A stretch of DNA of 64,000 nt, from the IMG/VR virus record IMGVR_UViG_3300032053_000032, positions 21,028 through 85,027 of that record; one strand, 5' to 3'. This stretch comes from a virus. Positions 26,434-33,314 of this stretch are shown in pieces; the first letter of the stretch is position 1; every line of letters starts with the position of its first letter. The notes under the pieces were generated by a model. That model was not told the origin of the DNA, made no database searches, and saw only the letters and a list, made by a program, of their open reading frames with translations. Made by a program: the position numbers and the translations under genes.

Positions 26434-26717
26434 CGACCCACCCGACGGATCGGCCGAGCGTTGAGCTGCGCAACGATGAACTGCGCGAGCGCGACCCACT
26501 CGCCAGGGGTAGGTGCCCAGAGGCGCTGCCCTTCGTTGCCGCAGCAGCCATCGGCGCAGCGGTCATCGAAGATGTTGACCAGCACGTCGACTTCGACGCG
26601 GAACGCCTTGGCCGTCATCAGCGACGCCTTCTGAGCCGCAGTCCACTGGATGCGGAGGACGTTGGCAGGCTGAAGGCTGAGGACTCGGCCGGCCGCTTGA
26701 ATTTGCGTTTTGCTCAT
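26430..26717 (-). CDS. Small hypothetical protein from a leaderless-type promoter
   Basis: 95 residues from ATG 26717, 7 nt after CATAGT. Two Cys in the CADGCC cluster near residue 58. Predicted alpha/beta with a Trp-containing helix (TPGEWVALAQFIVAQL). First gene of a short minus-strand group that ends with GGCT 1 and the zinc-motif protein. Confidence 0.5.
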   Translation of the reverse strand: MSKTQIQAAGRVLSLQPANVLRIQWTAAQKASLMTAKAFRVEVDVLVNIFDDRCADGCCGNEGQRLWAPTPGEWVALAQFIVAQLNARPIRRVGR

Positions 26718-26775
26718 GTTTCTTACTATGGGCGCTTTCCGCGTTGTATGCAAGGGGCAAAATGCGATTTCTTCG
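26718..26775 (-). promoter_or_regulatory. Promoter cassette: up-type B with down-type beta
   Basis: Minus strand TTGCAT (26748-26753), 17-nt spacer with GGAAAGCG, CATAGT (26725-26730), 7 nt, ATG. A 27-nt upstream block (26749-26775) is identical to the block at 29688-29714 before the plus-strand promoter. The downstream block equals that of the promoter at 24217. Confidence 0.65.
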
Positions 26776-26808
26776 GAAATCGTACAAGCTACCGTAACTG
26801 CTAGCGTG

Positions 26809-27093
26809 CTAGGCGACCTCTTCCACGAGCTTCGCGCTGATCAACGAAGCGATGATGCGCTGACAGAGCACGTCCATCGCGGTCACGGCTCCCACCTTGC
26901 CGGCCGGTGTCTCGTCGGTGCGCTCCGACGACACGTCGATCAGAAGCCCGGTCTGCTGCATCACCCGATGAAGCAACGTGACGACATACTCGCCCAGCGT
27001 CTCACCAGGTGAGAAGTCCATCGCGCGCAGCGACTCGATGATCTGGCGCGCAGTCCCCTGGTGCAGTCGTCCGTCCGGCATCTTGATCCGCAT
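26809..27093 (-). CDS. Small hypothetical protein
   Basis: 94 residues, ATG 27093 with AGGGAGGA upstream. Predicted mostly helical (LGEYVVTLLHRVMQQTGLLI) with no Cys cluster except one. Immediately downstream of GGCT 2, with 2 nt between them, so probably a functional partner. No family recognised. Confidence 0.5.
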   Translation of the reverse strand: MRIKMPDGRLHQGTARQIIESLRAMDFSPGETLGEYVVTLLHRVMQQTGLLIDVSSERTDETPAGKVGAVTAMDVLCQRIIASLISAKLVEEVA

Positions 27094-27095
27094 GG

Positions 27096-27494
27096 CTAGT
27101 CCTCCCTGGTGTAGTCGATCGCGTTGTAGTGACTGGCGACGCCGTCGAGCCAGTCTCCCGTCGGAATCTCGATGTTGCTCCACTTCCGATCGTGGCTCAT
27201 CACGTACCCGAGGACGGTGGAGCCGTCCAGCAGGTGAATCAACTGACGGTGGTACAGGCTAGGAGCACCTTCCAGGCGATCGAGGCGCGCCAGGGTCTTG
27301 TCGTCCACCTGGTAGACTTCCCCGACGATGGGCACCCCGCGCCACGTCCAGGTGATGCAAGGGTACCCACCGAGGTGCCACATCTGCCAGGTGGGCTCCG
27401 TGCGCGCGTGACGCAAGAAGGTAGCGCCGGCCAGGTGGTAGTGGTTTCCCTGACCAGAGCGGAGCGTGCCGTACACAAAGACTTCGGTGAGCAT
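27096..27494 (-). CDS. Gamma-glutamyl cyclotransferase-like protein 2 (AIG2/GGCT fold)
   Basis: 132 residues, close to the typical GGCT length. VFVYGTLRSGQGNHY at 5-19 is the substrate loop, and LDRLEGAPSLYHR provides catalytic Glu75. Only 23 bp separate it from the amidoligase gene, so the two are likely co-expressed. In known comparative analyses amidoligases of this type are often encoded with GGCT-like enzymes, which would remove or recycle the ligated group. Confidence 0.8.
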   Translation of the reverse strand: MLTEVFVYGTLRSGQGNHYHLAGATFLRHARTEPTWQMWHLGGYPCITWTWRGVPIVGEVYQVDDKTLARLDRLEGAPSLYHRQLIHLLDGSTVLGYVMSHDRKWSNIEIPTGDWLDGVASHYNAIDYTRED

Positions 27495-27517
27495 CGCGAT
27501 CTCCTGTCTTGGGCGGG

Positions 27518-28486
27518 TTAGCTGTTGTCGTCCGACGAGGCGGCCGCGATGACCGCTGCGGTGGCAAGCTGGAAGGACACGGAACCGCTGGAGGCCGCAG
27601 TGGCGACGGGCGCCGCGGTAAAGGCCGCCATCAGGTGGGTGCGCACGGTGCTGAACTCCTCACCCTTGCTGAAGCCGAGCTTGCTGACCAGGTACGTCAT
27701 GCCCGCGCGGTCCGCCGTGATGGGCGTCGAGAGGGGGATGGAGGTCTTCCAGGTCTTGCAGCGAGCGACCATCGCGAGGCAGAGCTGGATGTACGCCTTG
27801 ACTTTGCCAGCGTGAAGGGTCGAGTTGAAGAGGCGGAACTCCACGGTGCCCTTGGTCCAGACCGCGTGAAGGTTCAGGGCCTGGTAGCGGCTGCCATCGT
27901 AGTGCGTGGGGTAGTTCTCGACACGGCCGTACCAGGCGCGTGAGAGGCCGCGCGAATCCTTGGCGATGGTAGCGCGCTCCGAAGCAGGAGCGCGGCGCAG
28001 ACGCTCGCAGAGGGTCTTGCCAAGCTTCTTGCAGTACTGTTCGCGACGGGGAAGGACCGCGAGCGACGTGAAGAGCAGATCCTGGTAGTAGTGCATGAGC
28101 GACGCGAGGTTGATGGTGTTCTGCGCCGTGAGCGACTCGGCGCCGACATGGACGTGGATGCCACACGACTCGTCAACCTGCGCGCCGCAAGCGCGAACGG
28201 CGCGAACAACCGCCTGAACCGTGTCGAGGTCGCTGTACACGAGGATGGGCGAGACGACTTCCGCGCCACCGTTACAGGGAAGCGACCCGTCGCGCATCGA
28301 CTTCCAGACGCGCCCGTCGGTGGCAGTAACGATCCAGGTATCGTAGCTATCGTGCGTGTGGGTGACGACGCCACCGACGACCGACTGAACGGCCTCTGCA
28401 ACAACCTGGCGGCTCTTGCCGAACGTTTCGACTTCGAGGCCAAAGCGGAAAGACTTCATCGACTCGGTCTGGTTCGCGGTGGTCAT
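27518..28486 (-). CDS. Amidoligase (COOH-NH2 ligase, glutamine-synthetase-like fold)
   Basis: 322 residues. Signature elements of the putative amidoligase family: FGLEVE at 15-20, CGIHVHV near 108, and GTVEFRLFNSTL in the C-terminal half. Such enzymes ligate carboxyl and amino groups to make peptide-like tags or metabolites. Two GGCT-like genes follow in the same operon. ATG is 7 nt from TATAGT, a leaderless layout. The Ala/Ser-rich C-terminal tail is not part of the fold. Confidence 0.8.
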   Translation of the reverse strand: MTTANQTESMKSFRFGLEVETFGKSRQVVAEAVQSVVGGVVTHTHDSYDTWIVTATDGRVWKSMRDGSLPCNGGAEVVSPILVYSDLDTVQAVVRAVRACGAQVDESCGIHVHVGAESLTAQNTINLASLMHYYQDLLFTSLAVLPRREQYCKKLGKTLCERLRRAPASERATIAKDSRGLSRAWYGRVENYPTHYDGSRYQALNLHAVWTKGTVEFRLFNSTLHAGKVKAYIQLCLAMVARCKTWKTSIPLSTPITADRAGMTYLVSKLGFSKGEEFSTVRTHLMAAFTAAPVATAASSGSVSFQLATAAVIAAASSDDNS

Positions 28487-28522
28487 GAGAGGTACTATAT
28501 GCGTATTCTGTGCCAGTCGCGG
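28487..28522 (-). promoter_or_regulatory. Promoter of the amidoligase operon
   Basis: TATAGT at 28494-28499 on the minus strand is 7 nt from the ATG. The -35 position is weak, but TGGCACAGAATACGCATA lies just upstream and is repeated in almost the same form before the divergent gene at 28929. An AAACCGC element precedes both copies. It may be an activator-dependent promoter; the TGGCAC-N5-nnGCA spacing also resembles sigma-54 sites. Confidence 0.5.
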
Positions 28523-28762
28523 TTTCTGCGGTCGCTTACGTGGTTTCGCACACTTAGCCGAATGACGTGCCCAAGCGAGTGCCGCAAATTGTCTCTAAGA
28601 GTTACGCCTACTTACGTGCAAATAGCTGAAATTGCAGGTAACGCGGAGACTGCAATTAGTGCATAGCTTGCCGTAAATTGTCACTTCGCGCTGAGCGAGC
28701 AAACGTATCCTTTATACGCGGTTTCTGCGGAACACGCGTACCCGGCTTTTGCGCTCGTAAGC

Positions 28763-28783
28763 GGCTAGTTTGACTAGCCTTTT
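28763..28783 (+). terminator. Small hairpin with T run
   Basis: GGCTAG, 5-nt loop, CTAGCC, then TTTT. The stem is only 6 bp, so this is a weak intrinsic terminator candidate, perhaps insulating the two divergent operons. Confidence 0.4.
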
Positions 28784-28834
28784 GCTACCAGAAGCACCCC
28801 AGTGACTTCACCTACCTGTGACGCCAACGGCACA

Positions 28835-28852
28835 CGGTCAACATGTTGACCG
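28835..28852. promoter_or_regulatory. 18-bp perfect palindrome, operator candidate
   Basis: CGGTCAACATGTTGACCG is a perfect dyad about 75 bp upstream of the gene at 28929. Such a site would suit a dimeric HTH regulator. No second copy was found in this window. Confidence 0.5.
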
Positions 28853-28883
28853 GCTAGGTAAGTATGAGGAATGACATAGCTGG

Positions 28884-28928
28884 CACGGGCAAACCGCCTA
28901 TGGCACAGAAAACGCATAGAGAGAAGAT
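28884..28928 (+). promoter_or_regulatory. Promoter of the plus-strand early block
   Basis: AAACCGC, 3 nt, then TGGCACAGAAAACGCATA, matching the amidoligase promoter element on the other strand in 17 of 18 bases. CATAGA is 8 nt from ATG 28929; GAGAGAAG may also serve as a ribosome site. Confidence 0.5.
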
Positions 28929-29459
28929 ATGTCAAACACCGGTTACGAGAACGCACCCCAGACGCTCCTCCTCGCTACGAACTGCGCTGCGTGCAATCGC
29001 CCGCTCTGCGACAGCGTCTCGGTGAACGCCGGCATCGGTCCCGAGTGCCGCAAGAAGTACGGTTACAACGATGACGCGACGCCCGAAGCGCGTGCTGAAG
29101 CGAACCAGATCGTCTGGTCCATCGCGGTCGCGGGCTCGACCGTCTCCAGCGTCGAGGCCGCGTGCCGTCTCGCTGAGCTGGGGTTTGGCAAGCTCGCGCG
29201 CAAGATCATCGAGCGCACCGCCGACATCGTCATCGAGCTGTCGAGCTGCGGCACCCTCTACATGGTGACCACGCCCTACAACGAGGCGGCCACCAGCGAC
29301 TTCCGCAACATCCCCGGCCGCCGCTGGCTGAAGGCGCTCAAGGAGAACCACATCCCCGTCACCTCGCGCCGCCAGCTCTGGAACGCGCTCTGCGCCCACT
29401 TCACCGGGATGATCGGCTGCGGTCCGTCGGGCGCTTTTGTAGTTCAGGCGGTGCGCTAG
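28929..29459 (+). CDS. DUF6011-like zinc-motif protein
   Basis: 176 residues. Residues about 19-45 (CAACNRPLCDSVSV, then GIGPECRKKYGY) form the CxxC...C signature often seen in phage proteins near helicases and in DUF6011 proteins. The remainder is helical, with a C-terminal GMIGCGPSGAF. Probably nucleic-acid binding; unproven. Confidence 0.6.
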   Translation: MSNTGYENAPQTLLLATNCAACNRPLCDSVSVNAGIGPECRKKYGYNDDATPEARAEANQIVWSIAVAGSTVSSVEAACRLAELGFGKLARKIIERTADIVIELSSCGTLYMVTTPYNEAATSDFRNIPGRRWLKALKENHIPVTSRRQLWNALCAHFTGMIGCGPSGAFVVQAVR

Positions 29460-29686
29460 TGGGCGCTGTCGACTTCATGTCGCAGCAGGGGCTGTTCCGC
29501 GAGCACGACGTCATCCTCGTCCTGGCGACGCCGCGCACCGTCTGCGGACGTCTCACGCCGGCCATCTGGCAGATCCAGCAACAGAGCCAGAACCGTCGCT
29601 GTCGGCGGTGCTACCCCAACGAGGTAGCCGCGCGGAGCGCCGAGCACGCCATGAGCACGCGCGTCACCGACGGGCAGAAAAAATAA
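29459..29686 (+). CDS. Small hypothetical protein
   Basis: 75 residues from GTG 29459 (1-nt overlap with the previous stop); ATG 29477 is an alternative. Contains a CRRC pair. Downstream sequence holds a leaderless-type promoter. Weakly supported function. Confidence 0.45.
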   Translation: MGAVDFMSQQGLFREHDVILVLATPRTVCGRLTPAIWQIQQQSQNRRCRRCYPNEVAARSAEHAMSTRVTDGQKK

Positions 29687-29687
29687 A

Positions 29688-29745
29688 CGAAGAAATCGCA
29701 TTTTGCCCCTTGCACAAACTGAAGAAAGCGAGCATACTGCTTCTC
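29688..29745 (+). promoter_or_regulatory. Promoter cassette: up-type B with down-type alpha
   Basis: TTGCAC (29710-29715), 17 nt with AGAAAGCG, CATACT (29733-29738), GCTTCTC, ATG. The upstream 27 nt are identical to those of the promoter at 26718, and 29724-29761 is identical to the minus-strand segment 22553-22590. Confidence 0.65.
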
Positions 29746-29877
29746 ATGGAAACGAACTCGAAGAAGACGACGCTCAAGTTCAAGGTGGTCTGCATGGAGT
29801 GCGGGCGCAAGTTCAGCACATCCTCGACGCTTCCGAGCTGCTCCAAGTGTGGCTCATCCGACATCGAGGTTGCGTAG
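29746..29877 (+). CDS. 43-residue zinc-ribbon peptide
   Basis: Starts METNSKK and carries CMECGRKF and CSKCGSSD, a minimal zinc ribbon. ATG 29746 lies 7 nt after the -10. Zinc-ribbon peptides of this kind resemble regulators of nucleic-acid-binding complexes. The next gene starts directly at its stop. Confidence 0.55.
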   Translation: METNSKKTTLKFKVVCMECGRKFSTSSTLPSCSKCGSSDIEVA

Positions 29878-30651
29878 ATGGCGCGCATGGCCCGCGCAAG
29901 CCGCAAGCCCTTCCCGACGGAAACGGCTCTCCTGCCGTTCCTGGCCATTCAGGTCTTGCACTCGGTTTTCTTCCCCGAATGGCGGCATCTTCGAGCGTGG
30001 GACCTCTGGATCGCCGCTACTTCCGAACAAGTCTATGGCGGCTTCAGCACGCCGCTCGCCCGCTTCGGGGAAGCTCTCGCGTGGGCAGGAGCTGCCGCGG
30101 TCGCCCAGGACATCGTGGGGCGTTGCAGTGTGCGCGCTGAAGTGCGGATCGAAGCGGGCATTCAGGTGGACGCTTCACCGTGGGAGCTGGCGCAGCTTCA
30201 GGCGATGTCGACCGGCATCGTGCGCAAGGACCAACTCAACCCGGTTGCCGCGCTGTACGCCAAGTATCGCGCCGAGAAGTCGCAGAACATCGCGGTGCTC
30301 AAGAACGAGCACTTCGGCGCCATCGGTGACCGCGTGTCCGTCAAGCTCCGCGTCGAGATGGTCAAGGAGCTGGAGCCGAGCACCCAGTATAACGTCGCGT
30401 ACGCGTCACGAAACACCCGTAACAATCTGCGCACGCTCCTCCGCTTCGTGGACGACGCCGGCCGCGTGTTCGTCTGGTTCGCGTCGCACGCTGCAAACGA
30501 TGTATTCGCGCAGCACGGCGCCGACGGCCTGAAGCCCGTGAAGCCCGGTTCCACCTACAACGTGGTGGGTACAGTCCTCAAGCAGGACGAGTTCCGCGGG
30601 CAGAAGTCCACGATGCTCAGCCGCTGTGTCTTGACGGCGTTCGCCGAATAG
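29878..30651 (+). CDS. Hypothetical protein
   Basis: 257 residues, ATG directly after the previous stop; an in-frame ATG follows at codon 4. The N-terminal half is helical (WDLWIAATSEQVYGGF); the C-terminal about 80 residues look beta-rich with an OB-like pattern (LRTLLRFVDDAGRVFVWFAS, then GSTYNVVGTVLKQDEFRG), which suggests nucleic-acid binding. Not recognised. Confidence 0.5.
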   Translation: MARMARASRKPFPTETALLPFLAIQVLHSVFFPEWRHLRAWDLWIAATSEQVYGGFSTPLARFGEALAWAGAAAVAQDIVGRCSVRAEVRIEAGIQVDASPWELAQLQAMSTGIVRKDQLNPVAALYAKYRAEKSQNIAVLKNEHFGAIGDRVSVKLRVEMVKELEPSTQYNVAYASRNTRNNLRTLLRFVDDAGRVFVWFASHAANDVFAQHGADGLKPVKPGSTYNVVGTVLKQDEFRGQKSTMLSRCVLTAFAE

Positions 30652-30673
30652 TTCACAAACTGCAAAAAGAACC

Positions 30674-30703
30674 TTGACACAAACTACACAATTCGCGTAA
30701 AGT
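30674..30703 (+). promoter_or_regulatory. Sigma-70-like promoter
   Basis: TTGACA at 30674-30679 and TAAAGT at 30698-30703, 18-bp spacer. Leader about 45 nt with CAGGAG before ATG 30750. It lacks the GAAAGCG spacer element of the leaderless family. Confidence 0.55.
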
Positions 30704-30749
30704 ACCTCAGTACCGTAAAGCACTTCACCCGCACAGGAGACACCACGCC

Positions 30750-31328
30750 ATGACGACCAAGACGCCTGCCACCAACCATCCGATCGGAGCCCGTCGCAAG
30801 CCACGCTCCAGCACCCCGGCTACCCCTGCTGCTCCCTCGCCAGCGGTTATTGCAGCGCAGCCGGCGACTTCGGCAGCGGAAGCTGCCGCCACCCCGGCCG
30901 TGCCCAAGCGGTCGCGCACCAGCGAGATCGCTTCGTGGGCCAACCGTCAGCACGACATTGCCAAGAAGCTGATCGGGCGCGTCGAGCGGTACGACAACGC
31001 TCACGCGGTGGCTGCTGCCACACTGCTCACCGAAGCGTCGCGCCTCCTTCACGAGGCCAGCATCGCTCTCGCGCAGGTGCCGGCAGACGCGGTTGCGCGG
31101 CGTGGGCGCCGCAGCGGCAAGGCTGAGATCAAGGTGGGGGACGTCTGCGGGATCACCTCAAAGTTCCTCGACGAGTACACCGACCTGCTCGCGGACGGAG
31201 ACATCGACGGACCGATGACGGTCCTCAAGACCGGCGTGAAGACCGTCAGCGTGCAGACCGCGAGCGGCGAGAAGCTGCCCATGGTCCCGCGAAAGCACCT
31301 CGTCCTCTGCAAGCCCAAGGCTGCGTGA
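30750..31328 (+). CDS. Hypothetical protein with Ala/Pro-rich N-terminus
   Basis: 192 residues. Residues 1-55 are low-complexity Ala/Pro/Thr with basic patches. Residues about 60-110 form an amphipathic helix pair, and the C-terminal about 70 residues (VGDVCGITSKFLDEYTDLLA, then VSVQTASGEKLPMVPRKHLV) look like a small beta barrel. Possible nucleoid or DNA-binding protein. Unknown family. Confidence 0.5.
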   Translation: MTTKTPATNHPIGARRKPRSSTPATPAAPSPAVIAAQPATSAAEAAATPAVPKRSRTSEIASWANRQHDIAKKLIGRVERYDNAHAVAAATLLTEASRLLHEASIALAQVPADAVARRGRRSGKAEIKVGDVCGITSKFLDEYTDLLADGDIDGPMTVLKTGVKTVSVQTASGEKLPMVPRKHLVLCKPKAA

Positions 31329-32188
31329 TGGGCCTCGCAAACGGGCAGAACGCGCTCGGGGTGGTCGTCGTTCCGGGCAACGAGTGGCTGGTCGCTGGGG
31401 CGCTTGTTCTCTGGAGGCTCTCCGGCGTCACCGATGATGATCAGCTTGGCGCGGCGTGGTCGCGCGCAGGGCTCGACCGCGCGATGCTTCCCAAGGAGAC
31501 GTCGCTCAAGGACGCGATGAGGATCGCGGTGCAGAAGCAGGTGGCGAAGCACCGGCTCGTGCGACGAACGTCGACGGGCTGGCAGATCGTGGACGAACGC
31601 GAGCTGGCCTCCTCCGACGATCTGGAGTGGACGCCTACCTGCAAGGTGAAGCTGGACAAGGTCGGCCGGCTCGACATCAGGCCCGCCGATCACGCGCTCG
31701 CGCCGGCCATCCGCGCCGCGTACGACCTTGCGCAGGAGACGCTCTCGACCAACCGCACGTCATCGTGGCTCGTCTCGCTCGTGCATCACTGCCGCGGCGT
31801 TTCGATCACCCGTGAAGGCGGGATGTACTTCATCCCGAACGCGCTCCTCCCGGTCTGGCGGACGATGACCGGGGCGATCCGAGAAGCGACAATGCACAGC
31901 ACCTACGAGATCCCGGCCATGACGGCTGACGACGTCGTTCGCCTCGTGCTTGACGCCGTCGTCGATGAAGCCACGAAGCTCACGACCATCATCGAGACGG
32001 AACTGGACACCGGCGATCTCGGCCGTGATGCGCTCGCCACCCGTTACGACAAGATCGTGGCGGTCTGCGCCAAGGCAGAGACGTACGAAGCTCTGCTCGA
32101 CAACCGGCTCGACAAGATCCGCGAACGGCTGATCACGCTCCAGGCTTCCATCACGGAAGCCGCTCTCGCGAAAGGGGACGACCAATGA
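31328..32188 (+). CDS. Hypothetical helical protein
   Basis: 286 residues from ATG 31328, which overlaps the previous stop; GTG 31325 is one codon earlier. N-terminal region with WLVAGALVLWRLSGV, then long charged helices (about 200-280) that may form a coiled coil. Resembles large uncharacterised proteins common in phage early regions. Overlaps the sigma-like gene by ATGA. Confidence 0.45.
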   Translation: MGLANGQNALGVVVVPGNEWLVAGALVLWRLSGVTDDDQLGAAWSRAGLDRAMLPKETSLKDAMRIAVQKQVAKHRLVRRTSTGWQIVDERELASSDDLEWTPTCKVKLDKVGRLDIRPADHALAPAIRAAYDLAQETLSTNRTSSWLVSLVHHCRGVSITREGGMYFIPNALLPVWRTMTGAIREATMHSTYEIPAMTADDVVRLVLDAVVDEATKLTTIIETELDTGDLGRDALATRYDKIVAVCAKAETYEALLDNRLDKIRERLITLQASITEAALAKGDDQ

Positions 32189-32799
32189 TCGAGGTGGACG
32201 TCAAGACGATCGGCAAGGTCGCCAAGACGGTAGCGCGCAAGTACGCGCGCAGGTGCTGGTGGGCGGACAAGGAAGACCTGGAGCAGGAGGCGCTCCTCAC
32301 GATCCTCCAGTGCCGCTACACCTTCAAGCAGGACGTCCACCGCCAGCCGCACGAAGTCGGCGACCGCGGCGTGCCATTCGAGAAGTACGCCGCCCGCGCG
32401 GCCATGCTCGCGCTGCGGGTCTACCTTCTGCGCGAGTCGGCGCCCGTGTCGGCGCGTGGCAACAACGGCGCGATGGGGGTGCTCGCCGGCATCTTCCGTG
32501 CGCCAACGTCCAGCCTCGACCACACGCCTCACGAGGCATGTCTTCAGGATCAGGAAGTCCTTCACCAGCTCTGGCTCTCCAAGGTGCGCGCTGTGGTGGC
32601 GCGCCTCCTTGACGAGATGGACGCTACCGCGACGGGTGCAGCCTTCCTCGCTGAACCCGTACTCTTGCACGACGCGCGGCCGTACGAGGTAGCGCGGCGC
32701 ACCGGCGTGCCTGTCAAGCGGGTCTACCGCGCGGTGCAGCAGTTCAAGGCGTTCGCGGTGGCTGACCCGGAGCTGCACACGCTCTGGAAGGCCAGGTAG
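32185..32799 (+). CDS. Divergent sigma-70-family-like factor
   Basis: 204 residues. WWADKEDLEQEALLTILQCR near 25-45 has the region 2 pattern (DLxQE), and PYEVARRTGVPVKRVYRAVQ near 165-185 looks like a region 4 helix-turn-helix. Between them is an unusual Ala/Arg-rich stretch. It could direct host RNA polymerase to phage promoters such as the GAAAGCG family. The sigma assignment is by pattern and needs profile confirmation. Confidence 0.55.
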   Translation: MIEVDVKTIGKVAKTVARKYARRCWWADKEDLEQEALLTILQCRYTFKQDVHRQPHEVGDRGVPFEKYAARAAMLALRVYLLRESAPVSARGNNGAMGVLAGIFRAPTSSLDHTPHEACLQDQEVLHQLWLSKVRAVVARLLDEMDATATGAAFLAEPVLLHDARPYEVARRTGVPVKRVYRAVQQFKAFAVADPELHTLWKAR

Positions 32800-32828
32800 C
32801 TAGTCAAGCGCCGCGTGCAAGATTCAAG

Positions 32829-32857
32829 TTGACGCTTTCGCGGAAAGCGCGCATATT
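32829..32857 (+). promoter_or_regulatory. Promoter with GGAAAGCG spacer and normal leader
   Basis: TTGACG, 17 nt including CGGAAAGCG, CATATT. It belongs to the same promoter family but is followed by a 24-nt leader with AGGAG before ATG 32882. Confidence 0.6.
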
Positions 32858-32881
32858 ACAGGACACGCATAGGAGAATCGC

Positions 32882-33109
32882 ATGGGGACACAGGCCGAGA
32901 AGATGATTGCAGACGGGTACATGCCAGCGCCGGAAGTCGCGCGACTGGTCGGGAGGGACATCTCCAGCGTGTACCGCTGGATCACGAACAAGCACATCGA
33001 GGCAGAGCGCGTGGGGCGCGCCTGGTACATCAAGCGCACGTCGCTCGTCACGTACCTCGGGGAACCGGCCGCGCGCCGCTTCGGGATCGTGCTGGATAGC
33101 GAGGCGTGA
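32882..33109 (+). CDS. Helix-turn-helix excisionase/MerR-type regulator
   Basis: 75 residues. MPAPEVARLVGRDISSVYRW followed by a wing (AERVGRAWYIKRTSL) matches the HTH_17/excisionase-like DNA-binding fold. ATG has AGGAG at good distance. Possible repressor or transcription factor for the neighbouring promoters. Confidence 0.65.
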   Translation: MGTQAEKMIADGYMPAPEVARLVGRDISSVYRWITNKHIEAERVGRAWYIKRTSLVTYLGEPAARRFGIVLDSEA

Positions 33110-33302
33110 CTTTCAAGCAGTTCAAGATCTTCGTCTTTGCCGCTATCGGTGAGGCGAGTGGCTCGATGAGCTTGAACTTGCCGTCCTTACAACCGGACGC
33201 GACGCTACCGAGGAATTTACCGAGGACGATTTCACGGCGATGCGGGAAGCACTGGCCGATGCTCTGGCCGATGCTCTCACTGAGGAACCTGCTGGATATT
33301 GA
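33106..33302 (+). CDS. Small gene with apparent -1 frame shift
   Basis: GTG 33106 overlaps the HTH stop (GTGA) and reads TFKQFKIFVFAAIGE with good codon usage. After about 33151 the coding signal moves to the -1 frame, reading WLDELELAVLTTGR, then TEEFTEDDFTAMREALADAL and ending EEPAGY at TGA 33300-33302. The helicase SD follows that stop. The -1 frame has no start codon of its own. The unshifted frame would run to 33324 with implausible sequence. Confidence 0.4.
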
Positions 33303-33314
33303 AGGGGGCTTGAC

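Larger units (their letters stand above)
28523..28883. promoter_or_regulatory. Divergent control region
   Basis: Main part of a 442-bp gene-free stretch between the divergent amidoligase and DUF6011-like genes. It contains two copies of CGCGGTTTCTGCGG (from 28518 and 28717), two GCCGnAAATTGTC copies, an inverted repeat AATTGCAG/CTGCAATT at 28630-28657, a terminator-like hairpin and an 18-bp palindrome. This looks like an early-gene switch. Confidence 0.5.
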
